A DNA stretch of 64,000 nucleotides, from positions 6,634,001-6,698,000 of the forward strand of contig CAJFCV020000003.1 in assembly GCA_904066235.2 (NCBI GenBank), written 5' to 3'. The notes beneath the pieces were generated by a model. That model did not search any database and was not told the DNA's origin. It was given only the letters and a program-made list of their open reading frames with translations. This stretch comes from Bursaphelenchus xylophilus. Taxonomy: Eukaryota; Nematoda; Chromadorea; Rhabditida; Aphelenchoididae. Each line of letters starts with the position of its first letter. The first letter of the stretch is position 1. Below are positions 46,132 to 58,900 of the stretch, in pieces. A program made the translations under genes and the position numbers.

Positions 46132-47906
46132 CAGTAGCTGCCAAAAAACTGTCAATTTTTTTGTTTTTTGTGTAACTCTGCTCAACGTGGACGGATTTCA
46201 ACGAAACAACTACCATTCTGTAGAGAGTTACTGATGTTATCTGTGTAGCGGTTGGAGCGAATTTACATTTTAGTGTGTAACAACTGTCGATGTAAAATTT
46301 TTGGAAAGACAAAAAACTGTCAATTTTTCCAAAAAAATTTTACCGCTTGCATACGTCGCGTCAAATCATGGGCTTATACATTCCGATTTTTAAATAAAGT
46401 CGCACTGTACATAATTAACCATCAAATGGAGCAAAGAAAGTTAATTTAATAGACCTTTTGGTGGTCCCAAGTTCGATACCCCAAAACATGACGTTTAAGA
46501 AAAAATCGATTTTTTTCTTTGACTTAGCATTAATGCAATGCCTTGCAGTAGAAGTTAGACAACCTACAATTAAAATATAACAATGATTGGGAGCCTAAAT
46601 GTAAGTCTACGGACTCCACTTGACATTCAAGTTTCTCCCGTAATCGAGTTTCTGTAGAGACTTGGCCTTGTTGCCCCCGCCTTTGTACTAGTCGCCGCAA
46701 AAAGTCTTTGGAATTTTCTGCGACTCTGCACTGTGCGCGAAACCGAAAACACATTTTGCACCGTGCATCCGGCCCGAAAAGTGCTTTCGCACAGTGCAAT
46801 TTTGTTGTTTTTGCCTTATTGTCGCGCGCGATTCCCATTTTTCTCAGCGACAAATCGACATTTCGGGGTGCGGCAAGATTTGGGGGCCGCGAAAAATTCC
46901 AAAGACTTTTTGCGCCGACTAGTAACAACTTGCTAATGCTTTATCAAAACATGATCACAGATGTCCTAGAAGCATTTTATGGGCATTTGTAGGACGGCGA
47001 TGCAAGTCACACAAGAATTACGGAGGGTTATGTTGTCATTAACAAAAAAAATTTTTTGTGGAAACTTGCAAGTCAGCTTAAGACTTTAGAAACACGTTAG
47101 AGGGAGTGAAATTACGTTAGAAATGTCAGAAATGGCTGTAAATGTATGGGACAACATCTTGCTTGTCCTTGCGCAGCTTTATTTCCATCCTATGGAGAGT
47201 GAAAATCGAGACAACAATTTTTCTTCAAAAATTCCATTTAGGAGCTTGTTATTTTACGCGCAAAGTACGGGCCTGGCGCGGTAGCGGTTCTAAACTGTTC
47301 ACTGTTAACATGGGTGTCTTCTGTCGCTTTGGAACTACGATTAGAGGTGTCTGCGGAAGCACCCGGGCTGAAGTTCCACGGTACATCTACTGCCAGAAAA
47401 ACTTGAATGTCAAGTGGAGTCCGCAGACTTACATTTAGGCTCCCAATCATTGTTCTATTTTAATTGTAGGTTGTCTAGCTTCTACTGCAAGGCATTGCGT
47501 TAATGCTACGTCAAAGAAAAAAATCGATTTTTTCTTAAACGTCATGTTTTGGGGTATCGAACTTGGGACCACCAAAAGGTCTATTAAATTAACTTTCTTT
47601 GCTCCATTTGATGGTTAATTATGTACAGTGCGACTTTATTTAAAAATCGGAATGTATAAGCCCATGATTTGACGCGACGTATGCAAGCGGTAAAATTTTT
47701 TTGGAAAAATTGACAGTTTTTTGTCTTTCCAAAAATTTTACATCGACAGTTGTTACACACTAAGATGCAAAACCGCTCCAACCGCTGCACCATTAGATAA
47801 CAGCAGTAATTCTCTACAGAATGGTATTCGTTTCGTTGAAATCCGTCCACATTGAGCAGAGTTACACAAAAAACAAAAAAATTGACAGTTTTTTTGGCAG
47901 CTACTG
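46132..47906. mobile_element. TA-flanked foldback element with about 510-bp arms
   Basis: The ends are CAGTAGCTGCCAAAAAACTG and its inverse, flanked by TA (46130-46131 and 47907-47908), as in Tc1/mariner elements. The arms (to about 46640 and from about 47405) are near-identical by eye. Each arm carries a B-box-like GTCCCAAGTTCGATACCCC. The centre contains a second palindromic element and no recognisable transposase. Confidence 0.8.
46685..46924. repeat. GCACAGTGCA-type palindrome nested in the foldback
   Basis: The arms are GTACTAGTCGCCGCAAAAAG and the inverse of TACTAGTCGGCGCAAAAAG. The interior holds 'ctgcactgtgcg', 'tgcaccgtgca' and 'gcacagtgcaat'. It is inserted in the centre of the 46132-47906 element. 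Confidence 0.7.
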
Positions 47907-48052
47907 TACGCCTCAAATTGGGTGTCGTGGCCAGAAACCGCGATTTCTTGTCTGTTAGGCCTTTAGACAAGAAATGCGCAATTCTTGCCTGAGCAGAGCA
48001 AAAAAATCACCACAGGGAGAGAGCAGAAATTTGCGCAATATTGCGCAACGTG

Positions 48053-48207
48053 GTACTAGTCGCGCCATAAAGCTCGTAGAATTTTTTCCGCCGACATCGC
48101 GGCAATCGCCGAAAACTGCATGTCGCTAGTGCAAAAACGGGAAGTCGCAGCGGCGAGGGCGAAAACGCACTGTGCAAATTCTACGGACTTTATGTCGCGA
48201 CTAGTAT
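48053..48207. repeat. Palindromic element with GTACTAGTCGCG ends
   Basis: The left end GTACTAGTCGCGCCATAAAG is matched at the right by CTTTATGTCGCGACTAGTAT, with 'cactgtgcaaatt' inside. Its ends are close relatives of those at 46685-46924. Confidence 0.65.
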
Positions 48208-48209
48208 TA

Positions 48210-49931
48210 CGCCTTAGAAACTAGTGGTTTCAGTCAAGTATGCATGGGGGAGGCTAGGAGAAGTCTAAATTATTGTTAGTAAAATTCTACAAGAATTTTC
48301 TATAATAAGTTCAATTTAACAATAAAATGACAGAACAATTTGACATAACGGCAATGTTACAAAACCAAAAACATCAACACCGTTTGCCTAATTCTCGTAG
48401 TGTATATTCCTCGTAGTATAGATCACCGCGTGCTTATAGTACCTCAATTACCTTCCAATTTGTCCAAAGACAACCGGCTTAGGGACAAAAACGTCCTGGG
48501 GAAAAACATTTTAAAACGGGACAAAAACGTCTTGGGGACAAAACCTTCTTACAATTAGGGGAAAACCCGGGTGGGGACAAAAGCGTATATTACATATACT
48601 TTGTTTTAAAAATGTTAAAAAAAAACGTAAAACCACACGGCTGCAAAAGTTTTGAAAAAGGGCCGCGCCGCGCCTACTTTCATGGGGCTGGCCTTCGGGT
48701 CCCCAGGAGCAAAAAGCCCGACCCGACTGATACATCTGCAAAAAAGTTTGCGTGTTGTGAGAAAACTTCTGACAATTTTTTTCGCTTTTGCCAACCAAAA
48801 TTGAGTGGGAGATTTCTACATGCTCAGCATGATTTTGCGGATTTTTTTGATACATGTCTGCTTATAACTCCAGACCTCATAGAAGTATTTTCCTTGTTAG
48901 ACACTTGAGAAAACCAAACGATTTGCATCCACCGCCTGAGACAAGAAAAAAATGAAAAGCTGAGTAGAAATCCATGACTGGGGATAATAAATGCACGAGA
49001 CTGAGCCAACTTTTCCCATAAAAACATCGGGAAATTTTGAAAAAAAAACTATGAGCAGTATTTTTATGACTTCTAAAAACGACCCTAAAACAAAGACAAC
49101 TGGTAAACATTGTCAGTCCTGCACGTTACCTGCACTAGAACATTCGAAAACATAATTTTACGAGGAATATAAAGGATACTCGTCCCAATAGCACTAGCCA
49201 GTGAATTACGAGCGTATTTCGATTATTTTAACGGCTGGCCAGAGGCAAGGGACCCGTCTCAGCGCTTTGTCCCAAAAGGACGGCACACTCAATTCCGGTT
49301 GGTCAAATTAAAGATTCATGAGTCGAATTAACCGCAGGCCAAACAAACCCGGCTACTTTAATCGGGTATGCCTTTCCCCGCGCTCCTCTCAAAGGATGCA
49401 GCCATCGAAGGCCCATCCAGCTCTGGCTTCGGTTTCCGTCTTCGGCAGCACTTAAAACCCAACTGCGCTCCATTAAACAAAGCCAATTATGTGCCGGTTC
49501 TGCGTGAACAGACGTGATTCTTAGTGTGGGCATTAAAATATACGGCGCTGTTTTCTTCGCCTTCTTGGCCACACTTGTTCGTCGTCGGCTTGAGTTAGAC
49601 TTTTGAAGGCTTCTGAGAACATTTTTGGCACCCACACAACACCACACAGCTTCATATTCAGAGGAGCATTGTGATTTTGTTCTTCCGCCGCGGCACTCTT
49701 TTAACTTCGGCTTCCAAAAAGCCCGCTTTTACAACATAACCTTTCCTCTGCGGGCCCGGTGGTCTTTCCCCATCCTGCTACCTAATATTGGAGTCTCCTT
49801 CTTCATCTTCTTATGACCTGATTATTCAAAATCGTCATGTACGTCCGATACTTACAGCATCAGCATCACGGAACGGTGCAGTTGTTAATGATGCCATTGA
49901 GTACAGCACCCGGGTCTGGAAAGAATTCGAA
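48210..49931. other. Region upstream of unc-80, no exon supported
   Basis: Several short frames occur, but none shows both a credible start or acceptor and a donor in phase with the first unc-80 exon. A non-coding first exon or the promoter of unc-80 may lie here. Confidence 0.4.
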
Positions 49932-52900
49932 ATGGTGGGGTTCATGAATTCAAATCAATCTATGATAAATATCACTTTTAGGGGTGGAGATGGAGACGAA
50001 GATGACAGTGGGGAATGTGAACCAGTTCCATTGCCGATTCAAACGTTTTTGTGGCGACAAACAAAGTAAGTTCATTCGGGATTGCAACCTGATTTTTAGC
50101 CCATTCCTCGGTGCCAAGATTGGAAAGTTGCATGAATCGTCATGTGTGGTGAGTTCAGTGGAAAGTCAAAAAGCTCCGGTTTTGGCTTAAGGCCTCGAAA
50201 AATGTGCCGGAAATAGTTTTAAAAAATGGGTGAAAAGAATGGCCGTGCTGAGAGTCCGCTTCCTCTGGGATATGATTTGTTTAACACGCAGATAGATTAA
50301 CCGAGTACTCTGTTTAGACCTTCGAGCGAGTTGTTGTCCAGAACATTCTTCACGGTCTCAGTCCAAGTCTCTCTGATGCCATCGGCTCCGTATCTAGATG
50401 GAGATTTGTGCGTGCCGCCTTTCCTCACATAGTTCAAGTGAGTTACCTCTCCTTTTCGTTTCAAATTCTGTGTTTACAGTGTTGCGGAGCGTTGCTTACG
50501 GTAAGAGCCAACGAAGACGAGAGTCTTCCAATGAGTGGATCTCTCGTCAAAATTATGTATATTTTACATTGGTTGATTCTGGATGCAGCGCATGAATGCA
50601 ATGAAGTGGTGAGTAATCACCAAATAATTATAACTTTGTCATAGATTGATGCAGAGAATGTTGAAGTCTCGTTAAAAAAGCTTACTTATTCGATCCCATG
50701 TATTCAAATGTTTGTATATTTGATTGCCCCTCTTTGTCATGTCATCAAAGAGGAAGAGATTGAGAGTCACATTAGGCTGGAAAGCGGTCTCAGATTGTGG
50801 CAGGCGTTGTGGCAGGTAATTGCTAAGGCAATGAAACAAGCTTCTTTAGTTCCGTCAACCTGATGTATTATGCTTCTCAGCGCCGGTCAAACAACGCAAG
50901 AATCATTTCCCGCAACTTTCCAACAAGTCTAAGAAACCGGCAGCGCCAATTGCCCTCGAGCAAGGGATCTATTTGGGCGATGACCAGTTTAATACCCGGA
51001 GGGCATCAAACGTTCATTCAATCCCACAGAACCCCACCAAACCATCGACCTCAGTTCAGGAAGACAAGATTGAAAGAGTAACGGAAGAGGTTACTGTAGT
51101 TGAGCCAGAGAAACACAGTTATTCCAAGATTGTGAGATCGGTCAGCGACTACAAGACTAGCGACTTGGCATCAAATGGATGTAAAATGGCTATTCGAAAA
51201 AGCAGAACTGACATGTTTCATCCCAGTGGTATGCTTGGGTAATTATGATGTATACATACATACGTTTCAGATCCAGAATACAACGGCCTAAACAATATTG
51301 ACGAAGCTATGCAATTCACGGAGGATGGGTCTTTTAGCGAGAGTTTCCATTTCAACGATAAAGCGCCTCTTGTACAACTACAAGAGATTTGTTCGGGGGC
51401 TTCGTTGGACACTTCGGACACTTACAATGAACCGGTAATTTGATGCTTTCATAATAATTTAGTATTCTAGGTGTGTCCGACGTGTCGTCAGAAGCCTTGT
51501 CAATGCGCACTTACGCCAAAAGCTCCATCAAAGACTCCAATCCAGATAAACAAATGTAAAGGTAATTTTGGCTTCCTATCAAGAAACTTTTTCAGCGGAC
51601 GATGCAGATTCAGTTGGAAGTCAACAAACGGTAATCAACAAGCCTCTGAAGGTCGCACAAGTCCCTAGGACAACTCCTATCCTTGTTTTCAATGATCAGA
51701 AGGACAGCCTGTCTTCGGGAACAGATAAATCTGACACTTCTGTCGTCCATGATCTCAACGAAGCCACTTTTCTGGATGTTGGCACTTTAAAATGCCTCTT
51801 AATTAAGAATTGGTCTGAAGATGGAGTGTACTGGGCCACGAAGTATTTTTTGAACAGATTGACAGAGATAAGGCAACACCGGCTTATCTCGGAAGCCACA
51901 ATTAGATGCCGTTCCAATTCTGTCCCGACTATAGCCCCTCGGGGATCCAAACATGACCTCTGCTGTCCTGAATATCTGACGTGGACCGATTTACAAGAGA
52001 GATCAGAGGTATTCCAAAGAACCATAGGATCGGATGAAAACAATGATGACATCAAAGCCAAGGTGGCATTTAATGTGGAACGGAAAGGGTAACCTTTTAC
52101 GTTACTGTTGAAAAAATATGTTTAGGTCGGAGAAAAACGCAATAAAGTTACGAGTCGTGGCCGAGAAAAGACGAGTTAGTGTTAACACTCTTCCGGCAAT
52201 AAAGCATGCATCCAAACACAATGGAAAACGTCGGAGAAATAAGTAAGACTTCTTTCTATATTTACATAACTGGTTTTACATCATAATCTGTCTTATTTGT
52301 AAAGAAGTGAACCCTGTATCAACATGCCAACAGCTATAAGTGTGAACACAATCAAGGATGAAGACAGCGAGAATGGAAAAGGCCGCTACTTTTCTGAAGC
52401 CCTTGGAAGCAGCTTGTTCATTCAACCAAATGGTTACATAAAACTAGACATTCTCCTTAAATCCCTGGTTGGCGTTGTTGAGCGATGTTCGGCGATTCGA
52501 ATCCTCGAAATCATCCTTAACATTTGCGACATTTTATTAACCATGCCAGGTTTGGGAAATGTGACAATCTTCGAAGATGTGACAAAGATTGTATTGAAAG
52601 TATACATTCATCTTGGATGTCCGAATGGATGCAATGAAGGAATGAGAACGCCTCAAGCGGACTTTATGAGAATCAAACTTAAGAATCTTCTCTCTCAGAT
52701 GAATAAAAGTGGAGAAGGATTACTGACGGGAATTCTGAAGTCGCAGGTAATGGGAAGTACATGCCAGTCTTTGTTGGACTATCTCCACGCTATGACGTCA
52801 TTTTGTGAATTCGATCCCAGCCATAACCGGTCGCGATCAGCGTTGTCCCAGCGTCGAACGTCTTCTCTCAAAGAAAATAAAATGCCTTCCTATCGCAACA

Positions 52901-55900
52901 ACTTCAATGAAGGAAACGCGGGAATGGAAGGAATCATCTTAAACACGCTGCTGAACCCGCTAATCAGCAAATTAATGAATAAAACAGCCGAGATCACCCT
53001 CCCAGAGAATATAGGTTTATACCATGATGTCCAATTATTTTTCGCATACGTTAACGAATACCATGGAAATCCCCTTCGACGGTCTGCTTTAAGCGCAATG
53101 ACACCAAGGATAAAAACAGACGACGGAGACAGCGGATCGAGATCTCGAAATGACAGTGTGAGCACAAGACAGGGCCCAGAAGGATCAATCTCATCTCATC
53201 AGCGTGACAATGCATCGTTGAGACGAGGACTGTTGAAACGAAAAAATGAAAAAGTAAGTTTTAAACTTTGGACATTCTACCTTCTTTTATATTCCTGGTG
53301 CTTTATAATAAAAATTACAGCAGCAAGCGATGAATGCAGAGGAAAGCGAACCCGACTCCAGTCCGTCTACTCCAAGAAATCAACCATCAATGGACGATAA
53401 TATCAGCAGCACCGGAAGCCCTCAAATATACCAGGGAGCAAAGAAAAAGTCTGGCGGAAAGCTGCATTTCGCCCTAAATCTACTAAAATCTGTAAGAAAC
53501 GAGGCCTCAGAAGATGAGAATTGGGAAGATGCAAACAATCTAGATGACTCTGTGGGAGACGAAGTCAGCGCCACATTAGCGGTCGAATCCAAAAGCCGGA
53601 TCTCCTTCAGGAATATGTCCAGTAAAATGAATAGCTTCAGACAACGGCAATCGTTATCAATTGACACCGGATACACAAATGAGGCTTCATTAGAATCCAA
53701 CCCGCATAAAATTCTCACTGAGAAATTGTCAATAATTCAGTTATATCTACCATCGAAAAGAAATGTCAACATTTTTGATATTCGAGAGGGCGTCAGAAGA
53801 TTTAGATTCCTCATGGAAACGTGTAGACCAGGTCAAGTCCCAGATGCTCCGCTTCTGGCTGCTCTGATGGAACTCAAGGCTCCAGTGATTAGCCGAGCTG
53901 CCATTCTTCTGGAATGTGCTAACTTTGTATATCGATGTAACAAAGGAGAATGGCCTGAATGGATGAGATCGAGTATGAACACGACCAATCCTAGAAATGC
54001 CAATTTGAGCGCCAGCAGTAGAAGTGTTATCGGTGGCTCACGGAAAATGGTGATTCTTCAAAGAGCGGCCGGAAGAAGCTTTTATGACTGGGGAATTCAG
54101 GTAAAAGCTTTATTCAATAATCTGATAAATATTTCAGCTTGGGGCAAGGTTACAACGTCTTCTTGAAAAATCAGTTGAACTGCCAAAGGATACTGATGAA
54201 AAACGTCGGTTGAAGACGTTTGATGACATTGAAGACTTCCTCGATGACGCTACCGTAAACGACGCCAGTGGAGAATACTGTCCGCCAGTCTTGCTCTTGA
54301 TGGCTTCTCATCTTCTTTACCAGATAACTGCCTTCTTGAGGGAAACATTCCAACTTTTACCCAGGTCCAAAATTCCAAATAAGAGTACTGGAAGTACAAC
54401 TGGATGGGAACGAATCATGTCTAACCGCAGATGGTCAATACTTTCAAACACATTTAATCCCCAGACTGGATCTATGCACAGTATCAACGATCTTCATCCT
54501 GAGAGAAGGGTCAGCTACAGCACCGCGGACGAGGACTCTTCTCCGCGAGGATCTCACGATTTGGGCGACGACTCACTCACAAACTCCGGATCCGATAAGA
54601 AAAGTAAGTTTAAAAAGTTAGACTTGTCCTTTGACTTGCCCGCGTTTGAATGCTTGCAATTATAATTTGCCCTAAAGAAAAACCGGAAGGTAACAGTGCC
54701 TTGTTGGCGTTGCATCGCTTTACATCAAGGGGGAAGTTGTTCTCTCGGGAAACATCACTCTCCAACAATGAGGAAATGGAATCGCCACATAATGTTCGTA
54801 TCCTGCGCTCCCAGAATACTGTTGGCTCCAACAACAGCGGACCCATCACGACTACTGTCGTTGGAACGATGATCAGTGTGCCGGATTCAGGTCCATTGCT
54901 TCATTTGCTTTTCCCAAAACTTTCCTTCCACTGTGTCGTATCGTGTTTATGTTATCTGTCCGTCCTTTAAATCTTTTCTGCACTATTTTTAACTTCAGCA
55001 ATGTCATCTTTTTTAGTGAGGAGGTTGGCACAAGGAAGACAACGGCTATTGAAAAGAGGATCTCCTTCCGGCGGTCCCCAAAGTTCGTTAGAATCAAGTA
55101 GAAAACGGAGAGAAGCGTCGTTTAGGTAAGATTGTTGTGTATCGAATAATTATTTTTCAGAAGAAAGACCAGATCACCAGCAGAAGCCGAGGAGGGTATT
55201 GCAGAAGCAGGTAGGTTGGGGTCTGATTTCTCTTCTTCTCTCTCCTCCTCTTTCTCTTCCTTCAGAGCTTCCTTCTTTTCTATCTGGTATCGTAGTTGCT
55301 GTGTTCTTCCAAAAATAGTTCCATCGGTCATAAGCGCGTTACAGTTAATTCGCCAAGCCCGTCGCAATCGTTTATGCAACGGCGTCGTAAGGCGGCTTCA
55401 TTGCGTTGCAGTGCCGGTGTTCGATGGCATATGAGATCGATGCGGATCAGAGGATCGCCGTCAATCACAGATCACGGCTTACCGCCCACGTCTCCGCCAG
55501 CCGGAGCCCAATCCTTTAGCGAATTAAATCATTTTTCGTCAACCGAACCAAGTCCATACCAGTCCCCGATCCTAAGGAAGGAGAGTCGAACAGGTCGAGG
55601 TGCGTTCCTATCTTTGAGCTTATGCGTTTGCCTTGTCCGTTCCTTTGACACGCTTACCTGAGGAGTCTTTGCAATTTTTGTTGCGTATTCCGAATGTACA
55701 ATTGCATTTATCTGTTGCATTGCCACTGTTTGTCAATCCGCACACCTTGCCTTTTACATGTCCGACGTCATATTCATGTGGTATGAAATATGAGTTCACT
55801 TTTTTTGTTTCCATACATAAAGGGCTTATTTACAGTGCCATTGAACGGAAAGTCGAGAGACAGTCTGAAACCTTCAAATATCAAACATTCTGTTACTAAT

Positions 55901-58900
55901 GATGACCTCAATGATGATTCATACCCATCCCCTGAAAGAAGGCCTGGGGCCAACTCTGCGATGGGAAATACGACGACTGCACAACATCTACCACATACGT
56001 TAGAAGACGATGAAGAAGAAATGATTCGAAATATACCTTGGCTAAAGGTAATCTAGTTGGACTCTGACTAAACACAGTTTTAGGTTATGATCACGGTATC
56101 CAAAAAGTTTGACATTGAATGTACACACGACAAATACTGCTCTTTCTGGTGCTTCGATCGGGTTTATAGACAATGTAATCGATTAACGGATGCTTTGCAT
56201 ATGATCTATGCAGAGAACGAGAAGGACAAAAAAGTTGACAAAAGGATGCAATTGATCGAAACATGGCAAAATCTTCAGACCGCCAATGTGAAAGTAAGTT
56301 GATAAATTATAAAAACAAAATTTGCAGAAACGATCATCCAATCCGCGACGAGAGAGCGCCATCGTCCGTCAAGCAGGGATGGAAAGGGTCCCTCTGGCAT
56401 TACGAGGCCTTCTAATCGAGAAACTTGGGGAGATAGAGGAAACAAAGAGTTCCAAAAAAGATGCCCAAGCTCTATCAGACACAACACCCATCAATCTGAG
56501 CGAACTAAATGTGAAACCAAGTATCATTAAGCATTACATTGACAACCAGCTCTTCAATGTGATCTATTCTCCTCTCTGGGCGTTACTAAAAGGAGCTGTT
56601 ATTATGTCATTGGAAGATTTCAAGGACATTGCAGACGTCTCATGGTCGCTTCTTATTCATGCTGATGCCAACACGGTGTCATCAGCTGCGGCCATATTCA
56701 TAACATGTGCGGTGAAATGTCCAGATGAATGTGTTGCCCTTATTAAGAACGATCTGTCATCAACCTCAGCCTCGGTTCGAAGTGCTGCCATCAACAGATT
56801 CTACGCTCTTTGGAGGAATAGATTCCACGTCTGGTTGAAACTGGAAGACGGGGCACAATTCGCCTTTAAAGTGCCTCCTCCAGGCATTGATTTTACTTTG
56901 CCGTCACCCCCCATTGGACAGAGTCAACAACTTGTTGTGGACCCTCCTTGGATGCCCCATGTTAAGACTAAGGTGGAAGAATTGAGTCTAAAGGAAGAAG
57001 AACACTCAACCAGTCAGACAATTATGACAATGACACGAACCAGGAGGAAGCAAAAGCAAGAGATGGTAAAGAAAGCCGTGAAAGAAGCCGAGGAAAAACA
57101 ATGCGAATTAAGACAACAGTTTTCCTTACGGGCAACTCCAATCGTCCAACATGCATCCTATGAACCAGCTCTATTTGCACATATAAATGTAGGATCGCAA
57201 GCTCAACAGAATGCTGAAATCGATGAGTATGAACTGGGCATGACCCCTGCTCAACAGAATCGGCCACAAGTTCCCGTTGCCCAGCCATTATTCCCATCAG
57301 TTATTTTAAGTGTGGTTCCCCAACTTGTGGAAATGTTTGATGAAGTTCAAGTTGATCGAGATGGATGTTCGGTAGGAGAGTTAAGTCGACGCATTGCATG
57401 GGCTTGCATTGTCGAGGACTCGTCGTTGTTCTTGCGGCATTTCCTCGAGAAATTAACTCAACGAGATAAACAAGAGCATCTGTTTGCATTGTTAAGAAAA
57501 CTGGTCCTCAGTTTTCGACCATTGCCAACCCAGACAGCGTACACTCTGCTGAACTACCTGTTTGGTTTCGTCATGTTTTATGTGCGAACTCCATGTGAAG
57601 GAAGTGACCGGTCAATGGGAATGGCCTTAAGCATTATATGGCTCTTGACTCCTTATGTTCATGGGTTGTATTTCAAGGACATGAAACAAACGCTGAAGAA
57701 GGAACAGTGTGATGTAAGGCAAACAAAATAATTCGAAGAGTTTTAGCAAGCCATAATGATCACGGCGAATGTCCCCAGTGCCAAGAAAATAATTGTTCAT
57801 GGGCCAGATAGTGGTGATGGTGGTATTCCGTCGCAATTCCCGATTCACGAAGAGACCCAATTTCAGCAAATTTTAACCGATAGTCTAGAGTTCTTCAACA
57901 TCTCAGAAGACGAGGTAGATCAATACTTTCTTGTGGACTTCAAGACTCAACAAATCCACATGCCTTCTTCCTATGTCCGGTAAGTTTCTTCGTTAGTATA
58001 ACGTATAACATTTTTAGGGATTTTTACTTCTTCCATCGCTCATTCTATCCTCAATTATCGTTGGTTAAGCTAGATCCAGAGGAAGCCCAGTCTAAAATGA
58101 AGAACAACGCCTTTCAGCAGAAGTTGATAGAGACCGGGAAAGTGTTGCTAACCCATCAGGCTCTCAAATACAGCCCAGAAAATGTCGTCCCACAAAGAAT
58201 ATTCTTCTTACACGACGAATTCACACACTTACCAGCATTTCCAAGGAGAAGTTTGGAGTCTTGTTTTGGGTTCTATGAAGGAAAAATGGGCGATGAACTG
58301 CAGGCAATCGATTCGATCCACAAGTTTGTCTGGAGTCAGGTACGAGTACTGATCTTTAATTAAAATGTTTTTAGTTAATCAGTGATATGTTTGAAAAAAT
58401 GGAAAACGCATTCATGTTCGGGGACTTACATCTGTTTATTAATGTTATCAATGGGATTCTGATAATGCACTGTGAAGACATACTGATCCTCAGACGATGC
58501 ATGGCTACTTATCTGACGATGGCCATTCATTTCAATACACTTTTTGCGAGCCAGGTCAGTTTCTATTATAATTTTCTTCTCTTCACAACTTTTAAAGTTA
58601 TTTTTACGCATTATTAGTCATCGCGCCTTGGAATCGCCCATCATCGTTTTGCGACGGCAAGCCGCGGCTATCGATTTAGTGCGCGACTGCATCCTTTTTT
58701 CGATGAGGCGAGACTTTTGGCTGCGACGACCCGCCGTTATTTTCCCGACAGACTGATACAAAAAGTCCTGATAATTTTTCGCCGTGCAGTTTTTGCACTT
58801 TTTTGATTTGTCGCGCGCGACGTAAGGCAAAAACAAAAAATATGCACCGTGCAAAAGGCGTTTTTGGGTCAAATGTACAGTGCACTGCAGTGCAAAGCAC

